Shown: piece by piece, positions 1 to 9,404 of the stretch
Layout: each line of letters begins with the position of its first letter
Numbering within the stretch: position 1 is the stretch's first letter
Origin: Paenibacillus wynnii
Lineage (GTDB): Bacteria; Bacillota; Bacilli; Paenibacillales; Paenibacillaceae
Direction: 5' to 3'
Assembly (NCBI RefSeq): GCF_030812855.1
Contig: NZ_JAUSTK010000003.1
Coordinates: forward strand, 186,001-250,000
Length of the DNA: 64,000 nt
The notes under the pieces: model-generated
The model's input: only the letters and a program-made list of their open reading frames with translations
Databases searched by the model: none
What the model was told of the DNA's origin: nothing
Position numbers and translations under genes: made by a program

Positions 1-783
1 GTCAAGACGATGCCCACGTTCCCGAATATCCTGTAGGGCAGCATCGACCTTCCGTATTTCTACATCCTCTAGTCCGTGTGCCCGGGTTACAGGGATCATT
101 TCCACGGTTTCTGATACTTTGCCGGACATAGCCTCAATATTCTTGCGAACCTCGCGGTTGCGGCTGGACATTTTATTACGGAACACTCTGACTAAGTAGA
201 TGGAAGCCGGTGCCATTAGTACAAAAAATAATGCAACAATCCAGCTATGGTAAAGGGTGAGTCCTATGATCACTATCAGGTTGATCGCCGCTGGAATGAT
301 CGTCATCATCATTTGCCGGGACAGGAAATCAATAGCCTCCACATCACGCAGAACCTTGGATTGCAATCTTCCAGCATTCATATCACCGTGATAGCTTAGG
401 GAAAGCTGCTGCAGTTTTCGAACAAGTGTACTCCGCAACCCAGCTTCCACATGCCTAACCGCTTGGCTGATATAGCTGATGTGAAGCGTATGGGTCGGTA
501 TATTTTGCAAGATGAATAGGATAATAACGATCAGATTAAGCCAAAACTCACCCATCGTATGACGCTCGGGATAGCTGACAATGTTGATGATGTTAGCCGT
601 AACAAGCGGCAGCAGCCATACGGGTGAAGCCTTGAGCATGTAATAAAAGGCTGAAAGCCCTACCTTTCGACCATGATCCTTAAACAAACGCGTCAACAGT
701 GCGAAAGGATTGACTTTGGCACTTTGATTATTCTCTTCCTGGAACCATTTCATATAGTCCAGTGTTATTTCTGGTTTTGCCAT
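1..783 (-). CDS. ABC transporter transmembrane subunit (partial)
   Basis: The reading frame starts with ATG at 783 and is still open at the window edge, so only the first 261 residues are visible. After a cytoplasmic N-terminus come several hydrophobic segments, in a stretch typical of the membrane domain of ABC exporters: a conserved patch reading roughly YHGDMNAGRLQSKVLRDVEAI and a coupling-helix-like region with RNREVRKNIEAMSGKVSE. Exporter half-transporters normally carry an ATPase domain after about residue 330, which would lie outside the window. The gene is divergent from the AraC-type regulator at 919, with 135 bp between them. The substrate cannot be told from this part. The fold call is firm; fusion to an ATPase is inferred. 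Confidence 0.8.
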   Translation of the reverse strand, partial: MAKPEITLDYMKWFQEENNQSAKVNPFALLTRLFKDHGRKVGLSAFYYMLKASPVWLLPLVTANIINIVSYPERHTMGEFWLNLIVIILFILQNIPTHTLHISYISQAVRHVEAGLRSTLVRKLQQLSLSYHGDMNAGRLQSKVLRDVEAIDFLSRQMMMTIIPAAINLIVIIGLTLYHSWIVALFFVLMAPASIYLVRVFRNKMSSRNREVRKNIEAMSGKVSETVEMIPVTRAHGLEDVEIRKVDAALQDIRERGHRLD

Positions 784-918
784 GTTATCCACCCGCTTTT
801 TAGACTATAATTCAAATCATTAGTCAGTATAGAACGGTAAGTGAGATTGGGCTATAACATATTCGGTCTTATTTCCACTTATCCTTAACATAATCGGACT
901 GAAAGGAGAGATCAGACT

Positions 919-1863
919 GTGACTACTCTCAAGGCAAACCATATTACATTTCCGCACATCCGGCCCGACATTTGCCTATATGCGCCCCATTTACGGTCTG
1001 TTCCTTCGGGGTGGACCTGCGGGAAGCATCTTCACCATATGATGTTCGAATTTCTACTTGTGCTTGAGGGAAGGCTTACTGCTTTTCATGGAAATGTTGA
1101 GCATGAGCTGGAAGCCGGGGATCTTGTACTCATATCACCGATGCATCTTCACGGATACGAGGTTGTACATTCGGAGGGTGCCTCATTCTTTGACGGTCAT
1201 ATTATCATTGAGGATGAAGTTTTATTGCATCTGTTTGAGAACGAGAACCTGGCCTTTTATTCTAAATCCCATCCATTAAATGAAGCGCTGCAGCCTTGGA
1301 TAAAAGAGTTGATGGAGGTTTTGCAGGACAGCCCCCTGCGCCCGACCAAAGTCATGCTGGATGTTCTTCACATTATTGAAGCGATCCATTCCTATTTCAA
1401 GGAAAAAGCGGCCCAAAAAGGCCCTGCGCAACAGCGAGAACCTGCTTATCTAATTGCCAAGGAAATTGAGAAATTGATGCGAAAACCTACTGCATCTACT
1501 CTAATGGAAGAAACTTCTGCTTCTTTCTCGGATGCGGATGAAGGATCTGGCCTAGGGAGCAATTGGCTGGAGGAAATATCACGGCAACTCAACATCAGCT
1601 CAAGACACTGTCACCGTTTATTCCGACAGGCTTATAGAATGTCACCACGCCAGTATCTAATGATCCTGAAGCAGCAGGAAGCCATGCAGCTGTTGGCTAG
1701 CAGCAATGAAACGATTGAAAATATCGCCTATAGATTAGGTTACATCAACGTTCAAAGCTTCAGTCGCCAGTTCGCCGCCTGGGTGGGGTGCACGCCGGGT
1801 GCTTTTCGAAAAAACACCCCAGAAACTATTAACTATTTGATTTCATTGCCGCAGAGTAAATAG
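919..1863 (+). CDS. AraC-family transcriptional regulator
   Basis: 314 residues, GTG start at 919 with AAAGGAGAG about 9 bases upstream. The N-terminal half has a cupin-like sensor region (about residues 39-85, with EFLLVLEGRL, EAGDLVLISP and MHLHGYE). The C-terminal 90 residues hold the two helix-turn-helix motifs of AraC/XylS proteins, the second around NIAYRLGYINVQSFSRQF followed by the usual GCTPGAFRK ending. Such proteins usually control sugar-use genes; the ligand here is unknown. It is divergent from the ABC exporter at 1-783, so it may control that gene, and it lies 0.5 kb from the end of the arabinose operon on the other strand. The family is certain; the target is inference. Confidence 0.9.
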   Translation: MTTLKANHITFPHIRPDICLYAPHLRSVPSGWTCGKHLHHMMFEFLLVLEGRLTAFHGNVEHELEAGDLVLISPMHLHGYEVVHSEGASFFDGHIIIEDEVLLHLFENENLAFYSKSHPLNEALQPWIKELMEVLQDSPLRPTKVMLDVLHIIEAIHSYFKEKAAQKGPAQQREPAYLIAKEIEKLMRKPTASTLMEETSASFSDADEGSGLGSNWLEEISRQLNISSRHCHRLFRQAYRMSPRQYLMILKQQEAMQLLASSNETIENIAYRLGYINVQSFSRQFAAWVGCTPGAFRKNTPETINYLISLPQSK

Positions 1864-1908
1864 GATCATGTTCGTAGCACGCTCATGGTAGCGTCAAGGA
1901 GTTTGTAT

Positions 1909-2178
1909 ATGAGAGTAGAAGTATCTCCTCGGGTATACGCGAAAAATACGGCAAATCGTTTACCTACATGGGTTTCAAAACTATATAGTTGCACAACTTA
2001 CTCTTATAGTTCTCCCTTAGCACACTTTAGGGGGTTTAATTGCACTTTATACACTTATTTTTGGGTATTCCGGGGTTTATCCGGCCTATTCGGGTTTTTA
2101 GTTGCACAAAGTACATCTATCCATACATCCGAGCGCCAAAAGCTAGAAATAAGTGTATAAAATGCATCTATTTCACTG
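1909..2178. repeat. Four-palindrome phased array, locus A (family 1)
   Basis: Intergenic. Four imperfect palindromes of the form TTAGTTGCAC-N3-GTGCAACTAA are centred at 1996, 2047, 2109 and 2160, giving spacings of 51, 62 and 51 bp. The segment 1909-2178 is an inverted copy of 30317-30583, about 90% identical by hand alignment. The short frames that cross it have no convincing ribosome site and are not genes. Function unknown. Confidence 0.85.
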
Positions 2179-2275
2179 ACTGCCTTCGAGAAAATACTCA
2201 TCGGCCGATCATGGGGAATCAGATGTACTTTTACATTATAATTCGCTCAAATGGCCGGTTTCGAAGGAGTCAGTG
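2174..2275. repeat. Imperfect inverted repeat with long loop
   Basis: Arms CACTGAC..CCTTCGA (2174-2189) and TCGAAGG..GTCAGTG (2261-2275) pair across about 70 bp, and a GGCC/GGCC pair lies further inside. It abuts the end of palindrome array A. It may be a small mobile element or a structured RNA; nothing else supports either. Confidence 0.5.
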
Positions 2276-2300
2276 GAATCGGCCCTGCCACCACATACCT

Positions 2301-2351
2301 AAAAACCGCACCATCCTACGATAACAATCCGTAGAGATGGTGCGGTTTTTC
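2301..2351. terminator. Bidirectional intrinsic terminator (egsA / AraC-type gene)
   Basis: Stem AAACCGCACCATC with GATGGTGCGGTTT, extended by CTACG/CGTAG. A T-run follows on the plus strand and the matching A-run precedes it, so it can end egsA on the minus strand and the regulator on the plus strand. Confidence 0.85.
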
Positions 2352-2378
2352 TTTTAATCAAGTCGTTCTTATTCAAGC

Positions 2379-3542
2379 TTACTTGGTTACCTTCCCTTCA
2401 TTCCGCGCTCTTAGCAAAGTATGCCGGTTCATCCGTATGAAATGTGCTTCCGCCAGACTTCTGCCAAGCAGTTCCTCATCTACGCCCAGCTCCTCAATGG
2501 TAGAGGGTCCATGAACGGTTCTCAGCAGCTCACGTATCCGTTCAGGCTGGGGAAGGTTGCTGATTTCCTTACGAACTTCTTCCCATAGAGCGCCTTCCAG
2601 CACCATACTTTTCGCCAATTCATGATACAACGCTGAAATCTCCGCGCACGCCACGCCTACTTTAGCACCATGAAGTAACTGTCTTCTCCCTGTGCGAATG
2701 TACTCCATCTCCCAATAATGAGACAGGTGATGCTCTGCACCGGACGCGGAGTGGGATTGTCCGAACAAAAGTATCGCCAGGCCGGACTCGATCAAGGCTT
2801 CAGTCAGTACGGATATCCCTCGCTCAGTACGATTCCCGATTTCTTCGGCGTAATCAACACAGGCCAACAGCGCTTGTTCGGTGATTTTAGCAACTACCGG
2901 GGAATAAGGCTCCTCCGCCGTCAAACGTCCGTACTTCCAATCGAACAAGGATGTATATTTGCCCAGCATATCTCCGAACCCAGCAGCAATCATCGCCGTA
3001 GGAGCCTCCCGCAAAATATCCGTATCCGCAAAAATAGCAACTGGACCCGCCGCTGGTATCGTAATCTTGTTGCCCCGGATGATTAGCGGCGATCCATTCG
3101 AGGTAAATCCATCTACGGACGGAGCCGTGGGTACGGAGACAAACGGAACACTTGCGCTATAAGCTGCATACCTGGCAACATCATGAAGCGTACCGGAGCC
3201 TACGACGATAACGGCATCGGATTTATTTTGCTGTATGGACAAAAGCACCTGAACCACCGACGCCTCATCTGCAATAACATCACCCTGAGAATTAGGCAGG
3301 ACGATTGTTATAGGGAGAGGACTCCCTAAATTAGCATATTCCTGCTCCAAGCTCTTACCGGCAACCGTAAAGGTATACTCATCAGCAACTAACAGCGGAA
3401 CCTGCCATCCTTTTTCCTTCACGTATGGAATAACTTGATTCACTGCACCCGGTTCTACGACAATCACTTGCGGAAGGGCTGAGGCTGCCCCGCCTTCCAA
3501 CTCTGCTGCCGCTGCTTGTATTCTCTCTAATATTTGGGTCAT
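2379..3542 (-). CDS. egsA: sn-glycerol-1-phosphate dehydrogenase (AraM/EgsA)
   Basis: 387 residues from ATG at 3542, which has GGGAGGA 9 bases upstream. The open frame continues to 3659 but that would overlap araA, so the inner start is preferred. It belongs to the iron-containing alcohol dehydrogenase-like superfamily. A nucleotide-binding stretch VVGSGTLHDVARY, a glycine-rich GFGDMLGKYTSLFDW and a metal-site stretch GAEHHLSHYWEM are visible. The Bacillus homologue AraM reduces dihydroxyacetone phosphate to sn-glycerol 1-phosphate with NADH, on the way to an archaeal-type glycerophosphate lipid. As in Bacillus subtilis it sits in the arabinose operon, last gene here, 91 bp after araA with a hairpin in between. 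Why it rides with arabinose genes is not clear from sequence. Confidence 0.88.
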   Translation of the reverse strand: MTQILERIQAAAAELEGGAASALPQVIVVEPGAVNQVIPYVKEKGWQVPLLVADEYTFTVAGKSLEQEYANLGSPLPITIVLPNSQGDVIADEASVVQVLLSIQQNKSDAVIVVGSGTLHDVARYAAYSASVPFVSVPTAPSVDGFTSNGSPLIIRGNKITIPAAGPVAIFADTDILREAPTAMIAAGFGDMLGKYTSLFDWKYGRLTAEEPYSPVVAKITEQALLACVDYAEEIGNRTERGISVLTEALIESGLAILLFGQSHSASGAEHHLSHYWEMEYIRTGRRQLLHGAKVGVACAEISALYHELAKSMVLEGALWEEVRKEISNLPQPERIRELLRTVHGPSTIEELGVDEELLGRSLAEAHFIRMNRHTLLRARNEGKVTK

Positions 3543-3570
3543 GTAACTGATTCCTCCCTTTATAAAGGAA

Positions 3571-3614
3571 GAAACGGCTGTACCGCACTCTAACTCAAGG
3601 GCGGTACCCGTTTC
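3571..3614 (-). terminator. Hairpin between araA and egsA
   Basis: Arms GAAACGG..GTACCGC (3571-3586) and GCGGTACCCGTTTC (3601-3614) give 14 base pairs with a two-base bulge and a 14-base loop. The T-run after it on the minus strand is weak, so it may protect araA mRNA or partly terminate rather than stop all transcription. Confidence 0.6.
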
Positions 3615-3633
3615 TTCTTCAATGACTATTAAA

Positions 3634-5124
3634 TTAAGCAAGCTTCCAAGCGATATCATTCAGACGCAGCTCATTGCGGAAAGCGCGGGTATTCGTATCT
3701 TTATCGATAACTACACACTCCATGCCCACCATTTCAGCAAAGTCCAGCAGTTGTTCGGTAGTCACTACATACGAGAACCCTGTATGATGCGCGCCGCCGG
3801 CAAGAATCCAGGCTTCCACGCCTTCTTTTAGGCTTGGCTGTACTTTCCAGAGCACACGAGCAACTGGCAGGTTTGGCATAGCTTCCTCCGGTTCCACACC
3901 TTCTACTTCATTTACAAGCAGTCGGAATCGGTTGCCCATATCAATAATGGATGCGTTAAGCGCAGCACCTGAACGTCCGTTGAACACCATACGGGCCGGA
4001 TCTTCTTTGCCCCCGATACCCAGTGGATGCACTTCGAGCTTCGGTTTGTCCACAGCAATGGTCGGGCAGATTTCAAGCATATGTGAACCAAGAACCAGCT
4101 CATTCGCAGGATCTAAATGATACGTGTAATCTTCCATAAAGGACGTGCCTTTATTGCTGGCAATAATCTTCATCAAGCGAACGAGTGCAGCCGTTTTCCA
4201 GTCCCCTTCACCTGCGAAGCCATAACCTTGCTCCATGAGGCGTTGAACCGCAAGACCCGGAAGCTGCTTCAATCCGTGCAAATCTTCAAAGGTAGTAATG
4301 AATGCCGTATAGCCGCCCTCTTCGAGGAAGCTTTTCAGACCGATTTCGATACGAGCCTGGTAACGGATGGATTCACGGACAGGACCGTCATTCTCTCCAC
4401 CTTGTGCAAAATCATAAGCTTCAGCATATTCAGCCATCAGATCATCCACTTGAGCTTCGGTAACTGCATCCACCCGTGCTACCAAGTCACCGACACCGTA
4501 TCCATCAACGGTCCAACCCAGCTTAATTTGCGCTTCAACCTTGTCTCCTTCAGTTACAGCAACGGAACGCATATTGTCTCCGAATCGAGCTACCTTCAGG
4601 GTTTGGCTTTCATTAAAAGCAACCGAAGTATTCATCCAGCCGCTGATGCGTGATCTTACTTCAACGTCTTCCCAGTAGCCAACTACCACTTTACGTGCAA
4701 TTCCCATACGGGCACCGATGAAACCATATTCACGGTCACCATGTGCGGATTGGTTGGTATTCATGAAATCCATATCAATGGAATCCCATGGAATATCACG
4801 GTTGAACTGGGTAGCCAAGTGCAGAAGCGGCTTACGCAGCTGGGCCAGGCCGGAGATCCACATTTTAGCAGGGGAAAAGGTGTGCATCCAGGTGATGATA
4901 CCGGCACATGCTTCGTCACTGTTAGCGGCAATTGCCATTTTACGAATTTCGTCAGCTGTGGTCAGAACCGGTTTGAACACAATTTCAAAAGGAACGCTCG
5001 CATCTGCATTCAAACCTGCCGTAATTTGCTGTGAATGTTCGTTTACTTCTTGAATGGTTTCCGGGCCGTACAAATGCTGACTGCCTGTTACGAACCAAAA
5101 CTGATAAGGTTTAATAGTTAACAT
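3634..5124 (-). CDS. araA: L-arabinose isomerase
   Basis: 496 residues, the usual length for AraA; ATG at 5124 follows AGGAGG. It converts L-arabinose to L-ribulose in the cytoplasm and needs a divalent metal (Mn2+ in the family). The four expected metal ligands are present: Glu near 306 (GEGDWK), Glu near 331 (FMEDY), His near 348 (GSHMLE) and His near 447 (AHHTG). The N-terminal [10 protein letters not shown] stretch is also typical. It is third in araD-araB-araA-egsA, 66 bp after araB, and is expected to be controlled by AraR through the operators upstream of araD. Confidence 0.97.
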   Translation of the reverse strand: MLTIKPYQFWFVTGSQHLYGPETIQEVNEHSQQITAGLNADASVPFEIVFKPVLTTADEIRKMAIAANSDEACAGIITWMHTFSPAKMWISGLAQLRKPLLHLATQFNRDIPWDSIDMDFMNTNQSAHGDREYGFIGARMGIARKVVVGYWEDVEVRSRISGWMNTSVAFNESQTLKVARFGDNMRSVAVTEGDKVEAQIKLGWTVDGYGVGDLVARVDAVTEAQVDDLMAEYAEAYDFAQGGENDGPVRESIRYQARIEIGLKSFLEEGGYTAFITTFEDLHGLKQLPGLAVQRLMEQGYGFAGEGDWKTAALVRLMKIIASNKGTSFMEDYTYHLDPANELVLGSHMLEICPTIAVDKPKLEVHPLGIGGKEDPARMVFNGRSGAALNASIIDMGNRFRLLVNEVEGVEPEEAMPNLPVARVLWKVQPSLKEGVEAWILAGGAHHTGFSYVVTTEQLLDFAEMVGMECVVIDKDTNTRAFRNELRLNDIAWKLA

Positions 5125-5190
5125 ATAATTTCCTCCTAATATATGAGTGTTCTAATGAATGAATTATGAGTTAGTGAATGGTTGAAAATA

Positions 5191-6864
5191 TTATTGTGTC
5201 GCTTCTTCTTTAATCGCTTTAAGATGCTTCATGACATTGTTCTCTCCGCGGCCAAAATAATCATGCAATCTGGAGTATTCCTGGAACAGTTTTTCGTAGA
5301 CAGCTACGTTTTCAGGAATTGGCAGATAGGACTCTTCACGAACGCGAGCCATTTTCTCAGCGGCATCCACGATGGAATCATATCCGCCTTTCTCCGAGCC
5401 TGCTGCAACTGCACCGAACATCGCTGCACCTAGTGCAGGAGTTTGCTTGGAAGCTGCAACCTTGATTTCACGATTCGTAACATCTGCATAGATTTGCATG
5501 AGCAGACGGTTCTTTTGCGGAAGACCGCCGCAGGCATACAGTACATCTACAGCTACACCGTTCGAGTGGAATGCATCTACGATTTTACGAGTACCAAAGG
5601 CAGTAGCTTCCAGCAGTGTACGATAGATTTCTTCCGGCTTAGTTAAAAGAGTACAGCCCAGCAAAAGGCCTGTAAGATTCGTATCTACAAGTACAGAACG
5701 GTTACCATTCCACCAGTCGAGTGCCAACAGTCCGGTTTGGCCCGGGTTGTAAGCAGCCGCCCGCTTCTCCAGCCATTCATGTACGTTTACGCCTTCTTCA
5801 GCTGCAGCTTTGGTTACATAAGATGGAACAGCTTCTTCAACATACCATTCAAAAATGTCGCCTACCGCTGATTGACCCGCTTCATATCCAAAGTAGCCCG
5901 GGATAATGCCGTCTTCTACCACACCGCACATACCTTCAACTTCACGCTCAGTATCGCCAAGCAGCATGTGGCAGATGGATGTACCCATAGCCATAACGAG
6001 TTTACCCGGTGTTACCACACCTACCGCAGGTACAGCTGCATGCGCATCCACGTTACCGACAGCTACGGCAGTTCCGGCTACTAAGCCAATCATTTCAGCC
6101 ATTTCCGGGGTCAGCTCTCCAGCTTTCGTTCCGAGTGGAGCAATTTCACCGCGCAGTTTGGTTTCGGTTAGATTTTCAAGACGAGGATCCAGCGCTTTAA
6201 AAAACTCCTTGTCAGGGTAACCGTCAGCCTTATGCCAAATCGCTTTATAACCTGCTGTGCAGCTATTGCGAACAATGTTGCCTGTCATTTGCGAAATAAC
6301 CCAATCTGTTGCTTCAAGGAATTGATCTGCAGCCTCATAAATCTCAGGAGCTTCATTCAGGGTCTGCCATACCTTTGCCATCATCCACTCGGAGGAGATT
6401 TTGCCTCCATAACGAGGAAGCCATTTCTCGCCGCGCTCCGCAGCGATCCGGTTAATCTCATTAGCTTCATCCTGCGCAGCATGGTGCTTCCACAGCTTGG
6501 TCCAGCTATGTGGATTTTCCTGATATTCCGGCAGCAAGCACAGCGGCTCGCCTTTCTCATTCACCGGCAGCATGGTACACGCTGTAAAATCAATACCCAA
6601 CCCTACAACATCAGCAGGATCGATACCTGATTCACGGATAACCTCAGGAACAGAACGTTTTAATACCTCTATATAATCTGCCGGGTGTTGCAGCGCCCAG
6701 TCATATTCCAGCTTCTGTCCGGTACCCGGCAAAAACTCATCAATAACGTGATGCGGGTAAGGGGTCACATGGTCGGCAACTTCTGTACCGTCCGCCAAAT
6801 CAACCAGCACAGCGCGTCCGGATTGCGTTCCATAATCGACACCGATTGCATATTTTTTGCTCAT
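5191..6864 (-). CDS. araB: L-ribulokinase
   Basis: 557 residues; ATG at 6864 with AAGGAG upstream. An FGGY-family carbohydrate kinase that phosphorylates L-ribulose to L-ribulose 5-phosphate with ATP. The N-terminal phosphate motif [15 protein letters not shown], the substrate-region motif [13 protein letters not shown], and the C-terminal ATP-binding signature around [18 protein letters not shown] are all visible. It lies 25 bp after araD and 66 bp before araA, consistent with one transcript. Length matches the AraB branch rather than xylulokinase or glycerol kinase, and the neighbours settle the substrate. Confidence 0.96.
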   Translation of the reverse strand: MSKKYAIGVDYGTQSGRAVLVDLADGTEVADHVTPYPHHVIDEFLPGTGQKLEYDWALQHPADYIEVLKRSVPEVIRESGIDPADVVGLGIDFTACTMLPVNEKGEPLCLLPEYQENPHSWTKLWKHHAAQDEANEINRIAAERGEKWLPRYGGKISSEWMMAKVWQTLNEAPEIYEAADQFLEATDWVISQMTGNIVRNSCTAGYKAIWHKADGYPDKEFFKALDPRLENLTETKLRGEIAPLGTKAGELTPEMAEMIGLVAGTAVAVGNVDAHAAVPAVGVVTPGKLVMAMGTSICHMLLGDTEREVEGMCGVVEDGIIPGYFGYEAGQSAVGDIFEWYVEEAVPSYVTKAAAEEGVNVHEWLEKRAAAYNPGQTGLLALDWWNGNRSVLVDTNLTGLLLGCTLLTKPEEIYRTLLEATAFGTRKIVDAFHSNGVAVDVLYACGGLPQKNRLLMQIYADVTNREIKVAASKQTPALGAAMFGAVAAGSEKGGYDSIVDAAEKMARVREESYLPIPENVAVYEKLFQEYSRLHDYFGRGENNVMKHLKAIKEEATQ

Positions 6865-6889
6865 GTGTGAATTCTCCTTTTATATAAAA

Positions 6890-7579
6890 TTAGCTTTGTC
6901 CGTAGTAGGCATTAACTCCGTGCTTGCGAAGGAAGTGACGGTCCAGCAGGTGCTGGCTCATCGGCTGTAAATTAGGATTCAACTGATAGCTTTGGGTAGC
7001 CATTTTAGCTACTTCCTCAAGTACAACTGCATTATGAACCGCAGTATGAGCGTCCTTGCCCCAGTTGAACGGAGCGTGACAGTGTACAAGCACGCCCGGA
7101 ATTCGATCCGGATCTAGATTCGCAAAAGTCTCAACGATGACATTTCCCGTCTCAAGCTCATAAGCACCTTTAATTTCGGCTTCTGTCATTGCCCGTGTGC
7201 AAGGCACCTCACCATAGTAATAATCGGCATGAGTGGTACCCAGAGCAGGAATACCTCTACCTGCTTGCGCCCAGCCTGTCGCCCAAGGTGAATGGGTATG
7301 CACAATTCCTCCGATATTAGGAAAAGCCTTGTATAACACCAGGTGTGTAGCTGTATCAGAGGATGGTCTATAGCTGCCTTCAACGACATTCCCGTCCAAA
7401 TCGAGTACCACCATATCATCACGGGTCAGTTTATCGTACTCCACGCCGCTCGGTTTAATCACAACAAGTCCCTTTTCGCGGTCAATACCGCTCACATTAC
7501 CCCATGTAAACGTTACCAAGTTGTATCGGGGTAAGTCTAGATTTGCTTCCAATACCTCTTGCTTTAACTGCTCTAACAT
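6890..7579 (-). CDS. araD: L-ribulose-5-phosphate 4-epimerase
   Basis: 229 residues; ATG at 7579 with GGGAGG upstream. A class II aldolase/epimerase that converts L-ribulose 5-phosphate to D-xylulose 5-phosphate, the last step before the pentose phosphate pathway. Zinc-ligand histidines are visible in [12 protein letters not shown] and later in VHCHAPF, and the N-terminal TWGNVSGID stretch is typical. It is the first gene of the operon; an AraR-type operator lies between its promoter elements about 60 bp upstream. Confidence 0.96.
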   Translation of the reverse strand: MLEQLKQEVLEANLDLPRYNLVTFTWGNVSGIDREKGLVVIKPSGVEYDKLTRDDMVVLDLDGNVVEGSYRPSSDTATHLVLYKAFPNIGGIVHTHSPWATGWAQAGRGIPALGTTHADYYYGEVPCTRAMTEAEIKGAYELETGNVIVETFANLDPDRIPGVLVHCHAPFNWGKDAHTAVHNAVVLEEVAKMATQSYQLNPNLQPMSQHLLDRHFLRKHGVNAYYGQS

Positions 7580-7631
7580 TCGTAATCCTCCCTATGCGTT
7601 AGGTATGAATCCTGTTTTACTTTGCTACCTC

Positions 7632-7662
7632 ATTATACACTTGTACGTACATTTAATCTATA
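7632..7662 (-). promoter_or_regulatory. araDBA promoter core
   Basis: A perfect -10 TATAAT (7632-7637 on the plus strand) sits upstream of araD on the minus strand. The hexamer 17 bp further up is a poor -35. The spacer is filled by an AraR-type operator, so repressor and polymerase would compete. Confidence 0.65.
7639..7654. promoter_or_regulatory. AraR operator 1 (araD promoter)
   Basis: ACTTGTACGTACATTT matches the known AraR site, centred on the palindrome TGTACGTACA. It lies just upstream of the -10 box, as expected for repression. Confidence 0.85.
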
Positions 7663-7681
7663 GTTTTTTAGAAAATGATAA

Positions 7682-7697
7682 ATAGGTACATACAAAC
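7682..7697. promoter_or_regulatory. AraR operator 2 (araD promoter)
   Basis: ATAGGTACATACAAAC is a weaker copy of the AraR palindrome, 43 bp upstream of operator 1, about four helical turns. Two-site binding and looping are known for AraR in Bacillus; here it is inferred. Confidence 0.7.
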
Positions 7698-7713
7698 TAA
7701 CCCTTTTTTTAAA

Positions 7714-7759
7714 AAAGGGCTATCCCTTAAGCCATGAATAGCTGCTTGGGACACCCCTT
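7714..7759 (+). repeat. Dispersed hairpin element, copy 1
   Basis: Matches the reverse complement of the hairpin downstream of dnaJ (11033-11079). The GCTGCTTGGGACACCCCTT half is identical and the other half is decayed. Followed by GTTTTGG, it could act as a weak terminator. Confidence 0.6.
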
Positions 7760-8141
7760 GTTTTGGCGTTGGATAGACAGTTGCGCTTGTGAGGACGCTC
7801 CACGAACGGACCGTTGCTCCAATCGCTGCCCAGTCCAGATTTTATTTATTCCCCTTAGCGGTGAAAATCCGGACACAGCTTATGCTTTCGAAGCTAGTTT
7901 TCCTTCGGAAAACTTTCGGGCGAACGCTATCGCTTTTCCACAATCATTCCGTTCTCTCCGCTGTTTAAGTGGGAAAGGTATCTACAATTCTTCCAAAATC
8001 ACAAAAAGAAATCGCCCTTTCGTAAAATGGAAGTGTCGAGCAACCATTTCAAAATAAAGGAGCGATTTCTTTGTACATCTAAAATACCTTGGACCAACAG
8101 GAGAATTCCTACTCTGCTGTCGTTTTACGGTTTTAAAAACA
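7760..8141. other. Intergenic region between araD and araR
   Basis: No gene seen; the frame at 7734-8057 has no ribosome site and runs through repeats. It holds a 21-bp segment (7881-7901) matching the tandem repeat near 60.75 kb in reverse, a perfect hairpin AGTTTTC-CTTCGG-AAAACT (7896-7914), a half palindrome of family 2 near 7960 and an inverted repeat at 8005-8072. Confidence 0.6.
8005..8072. repeat. Inverted repeat, possible MITE or IS end remnant
   Basis: Arms AAAGAAATCGCCCTTT..AAATGG and, in reverse complement, AAAGAAATCGCTCCTTT..AAATGG enclose a 13-base loop. Long near-identical arms suggest a miniature element or the joined ends of a deleted insertion sequence. Confidence 0.45.
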
Positions 8142-8190
8142 AAAGAACTGTCCCATTCGTAGAAAATTCTACTTATGGAACAGCCTCTTT
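8142..8190 (-). terminator. araR intrinsic terminator
   Basis: Minus-strand stem AAGAGGCTGTTCCAT..GTAGAA with TTCTAC..ATGGGACAGTTCTT followed by a short T-run, 26 bp after the araR stop. Confidence 0.8.
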
Positions 8191-8215
8191 CATTATTTGT
8201 ATGGCTAACATTCTT

Positions 8216-9313
8216 TTATACGGTTACAAAAGACTTCGTGGAGCCGCGAATGATAAGCTCCGGCTTATAAATAATGTCCTTCGGCGCCTCCGGCGTCCGC
8301 TTCTCCATCATATCGATAAGCATACTGGCCGCCTGCACTCCCATTTCCATCTTGGGATGGCTCAGCGTGGTCATTTTGACCTCAGTCGCCGTCGCCAGAG
8401 ATGAGTCATCGAAGCCGATAATAGACAAATCATCCGGTACACTAAGTCCCGTCTGACGGGCCGCTTCAAGCAGAAGCACCGCCAATTCGTCATTATAGCA
8501 GACGAAAGCTGTAGGTCGCTGCTGCTGTTGAAGCATGGTTAGCGCAGCCTTGTAGGGCACGGTATGCTTCTCCTCTGTGGTGTAGTGCGTAATCGTATCC
8601 TTGCCTAAGGGCAGGCGATGTTTATGAAATGCCCTTGTAAAACCTTTTAGCCGATTGGCGCCCTGTAGATCATCCGTTTTGAAGAATCCGGCAATGTCCC
8701 GATGACCGAGCTCCATAAGATGTTCTGCTGCCATAAATCCGCCGGCTTCGTCATCCAGCTTCAAGCAAGGACAATGAAGCTCAGGGTAGCGTTCATTGAT
8801 CATGATGAATGGTATTCTATGAATTTCGAGGGACAGGTACAAGTTAAGATTCGGGTTGCCCTGCGCGCTCTTGGTAGGTTCAATAATAAGGCCTTTGAAC
8901 GGCTGGCTCAGCATAAGCTCCAGATTCTCCCGTTCTTTATCCTTGTCATTGTCTGTGCTCGACAGCATCATGCTGTACCCGCCGCTGCGCAGCTGGGCCT
9001 CAGCTCCCCGGACGATATGGGGGAATATATAATCCGAGATATGTGTGGTCATCATCCCGATCATATTGCTCTGCTGCAAGGGCCGTGTATCCTGCCGGGC
9101 GACAAAAGTCCCTTTACCCTGCAGCCGATACAGTCTGCCCTCTTTCTCCAATTGCCCCAGCGCTTGGCGCACCGTTTGTCTGCTCATGCCGAACTGAGCG
9201 GCAATCTCATGCTCCGAAGGCGTCTGGTCATCCGGCTTCAGCACCCCTGATTCAATCCAGGACAGCAGCTCCAGCTTTAACTGCATATATTTAGGTTTTG
9301 GTTTGTCAGTCAT
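8216..9313 (-). CDS. araR: Arabinose operon repressor AraR (GntR/LacI type)
   Basis: 365 residues from ATG at 9313 (MTDKPKPKYM), which has GAGGTG 7 bases upstream; the longer frame to 9352 lacks a site. The N-terminal 70 residues form a GntR-type winged helix (DQTPSEHEIAAQFGMSRQTVRQ). The rest is a LacI/periplasmic-binding-like sensor domain (NMIGMMTTHISDYIFPHIVRG through GFDDSSLATATEVKMTTLSHP). This GntR-plus-LacI fusion is the hallmark of AraR, which lets go of DNA when it binds L-arabinose. It stands upstream of araD in the same orientation but is separated by 0.6 kb, its own terminator and the operator region. An AraR-type site upstream of its own start suggests self-repression. Confidence 0.93.
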   Translation of the reverse strand: MTDKPKPKYMQLKLELLSWIESGVLKPDDQTPSEHEIAAQFGMSRQTVRQALGQLEKEGRLYRLQGKGTFVARQDTRPLQQSNMIGMMTTHISDYIFPHIVRGAEAQLRSGGYSMMLSSTDNDKDKERENLELMLSQPFKGLIIEPTKSAQGNPNLNLYLSLEIHRIPFIMINERYPELHCPCLKLDDEAGGFMAAEHLMELGHRDIAGFFKTDDLQGANRLKGFTRAFHKHRLPLGKDTITHYTTEEKHTVPYKAALTMLQQQQRPTAFVCYNDELAVLLLEAARQTGLSVPDDLSIIGFDDSSLATATEVKMTTLSHPKMEMGVQAASMLIDMMEKRTPEAPKDIIYKPELIIRGSTKSFVTV

Positions 9314-9331
9314 GTAAATACACCTCAGGCT

Positions 9332-9337
9332 ACTGAA
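9332..9337 (-). promoter_or_regulatory. Extended AT-rich araR promoter region
   Basis: The minus strand upstream of araR has a TATAAT-like box (within GTTATAATAAC, about 9354-9364) and no clear -35. The entry marks the leader between that box and the start; the exact transcription start cannot be fixed by eye. Confidence 0.3.
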
Positions 9338-9370
9338 ATAGAAGTAATACAAGTTATTATAACATAAGCC

Positions 9371-9386
9371 ACTTGTATGTACATGT
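9371..9386. promoter_or_regulatory. AraR operator upstream of araR
   Basis: ACTTGTATGTACATGT matches the AraR palindrome with one change from the araD site. It lies immediately upstream of the araR -10 region, implying autoregulation. Confidence 0.8.
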
Positions 9387-9404
9387 TAATCTTTTAGGAA
9401 TAAC

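Noticed and set aside
1984..2172. CRISPR-like array
   Set aside because: Repeats are short imperfect palindromes with alternating 51 and 62 bp spacing, only four per locus, two loci share the spacers as well, and no cas genes are near.
1885..2324. Short plus-strand frames of 91 and 94 codons
   Set aside because: They run through palindrome array A, lack ribosome sites, and the inverted copy at 30.3 kb does not keep them open.
7734..8404. Frames in the araD-araR gap
   Set aside because: They pass through repeats and the araR terminator, with no ribosome site and no recognisable protein.
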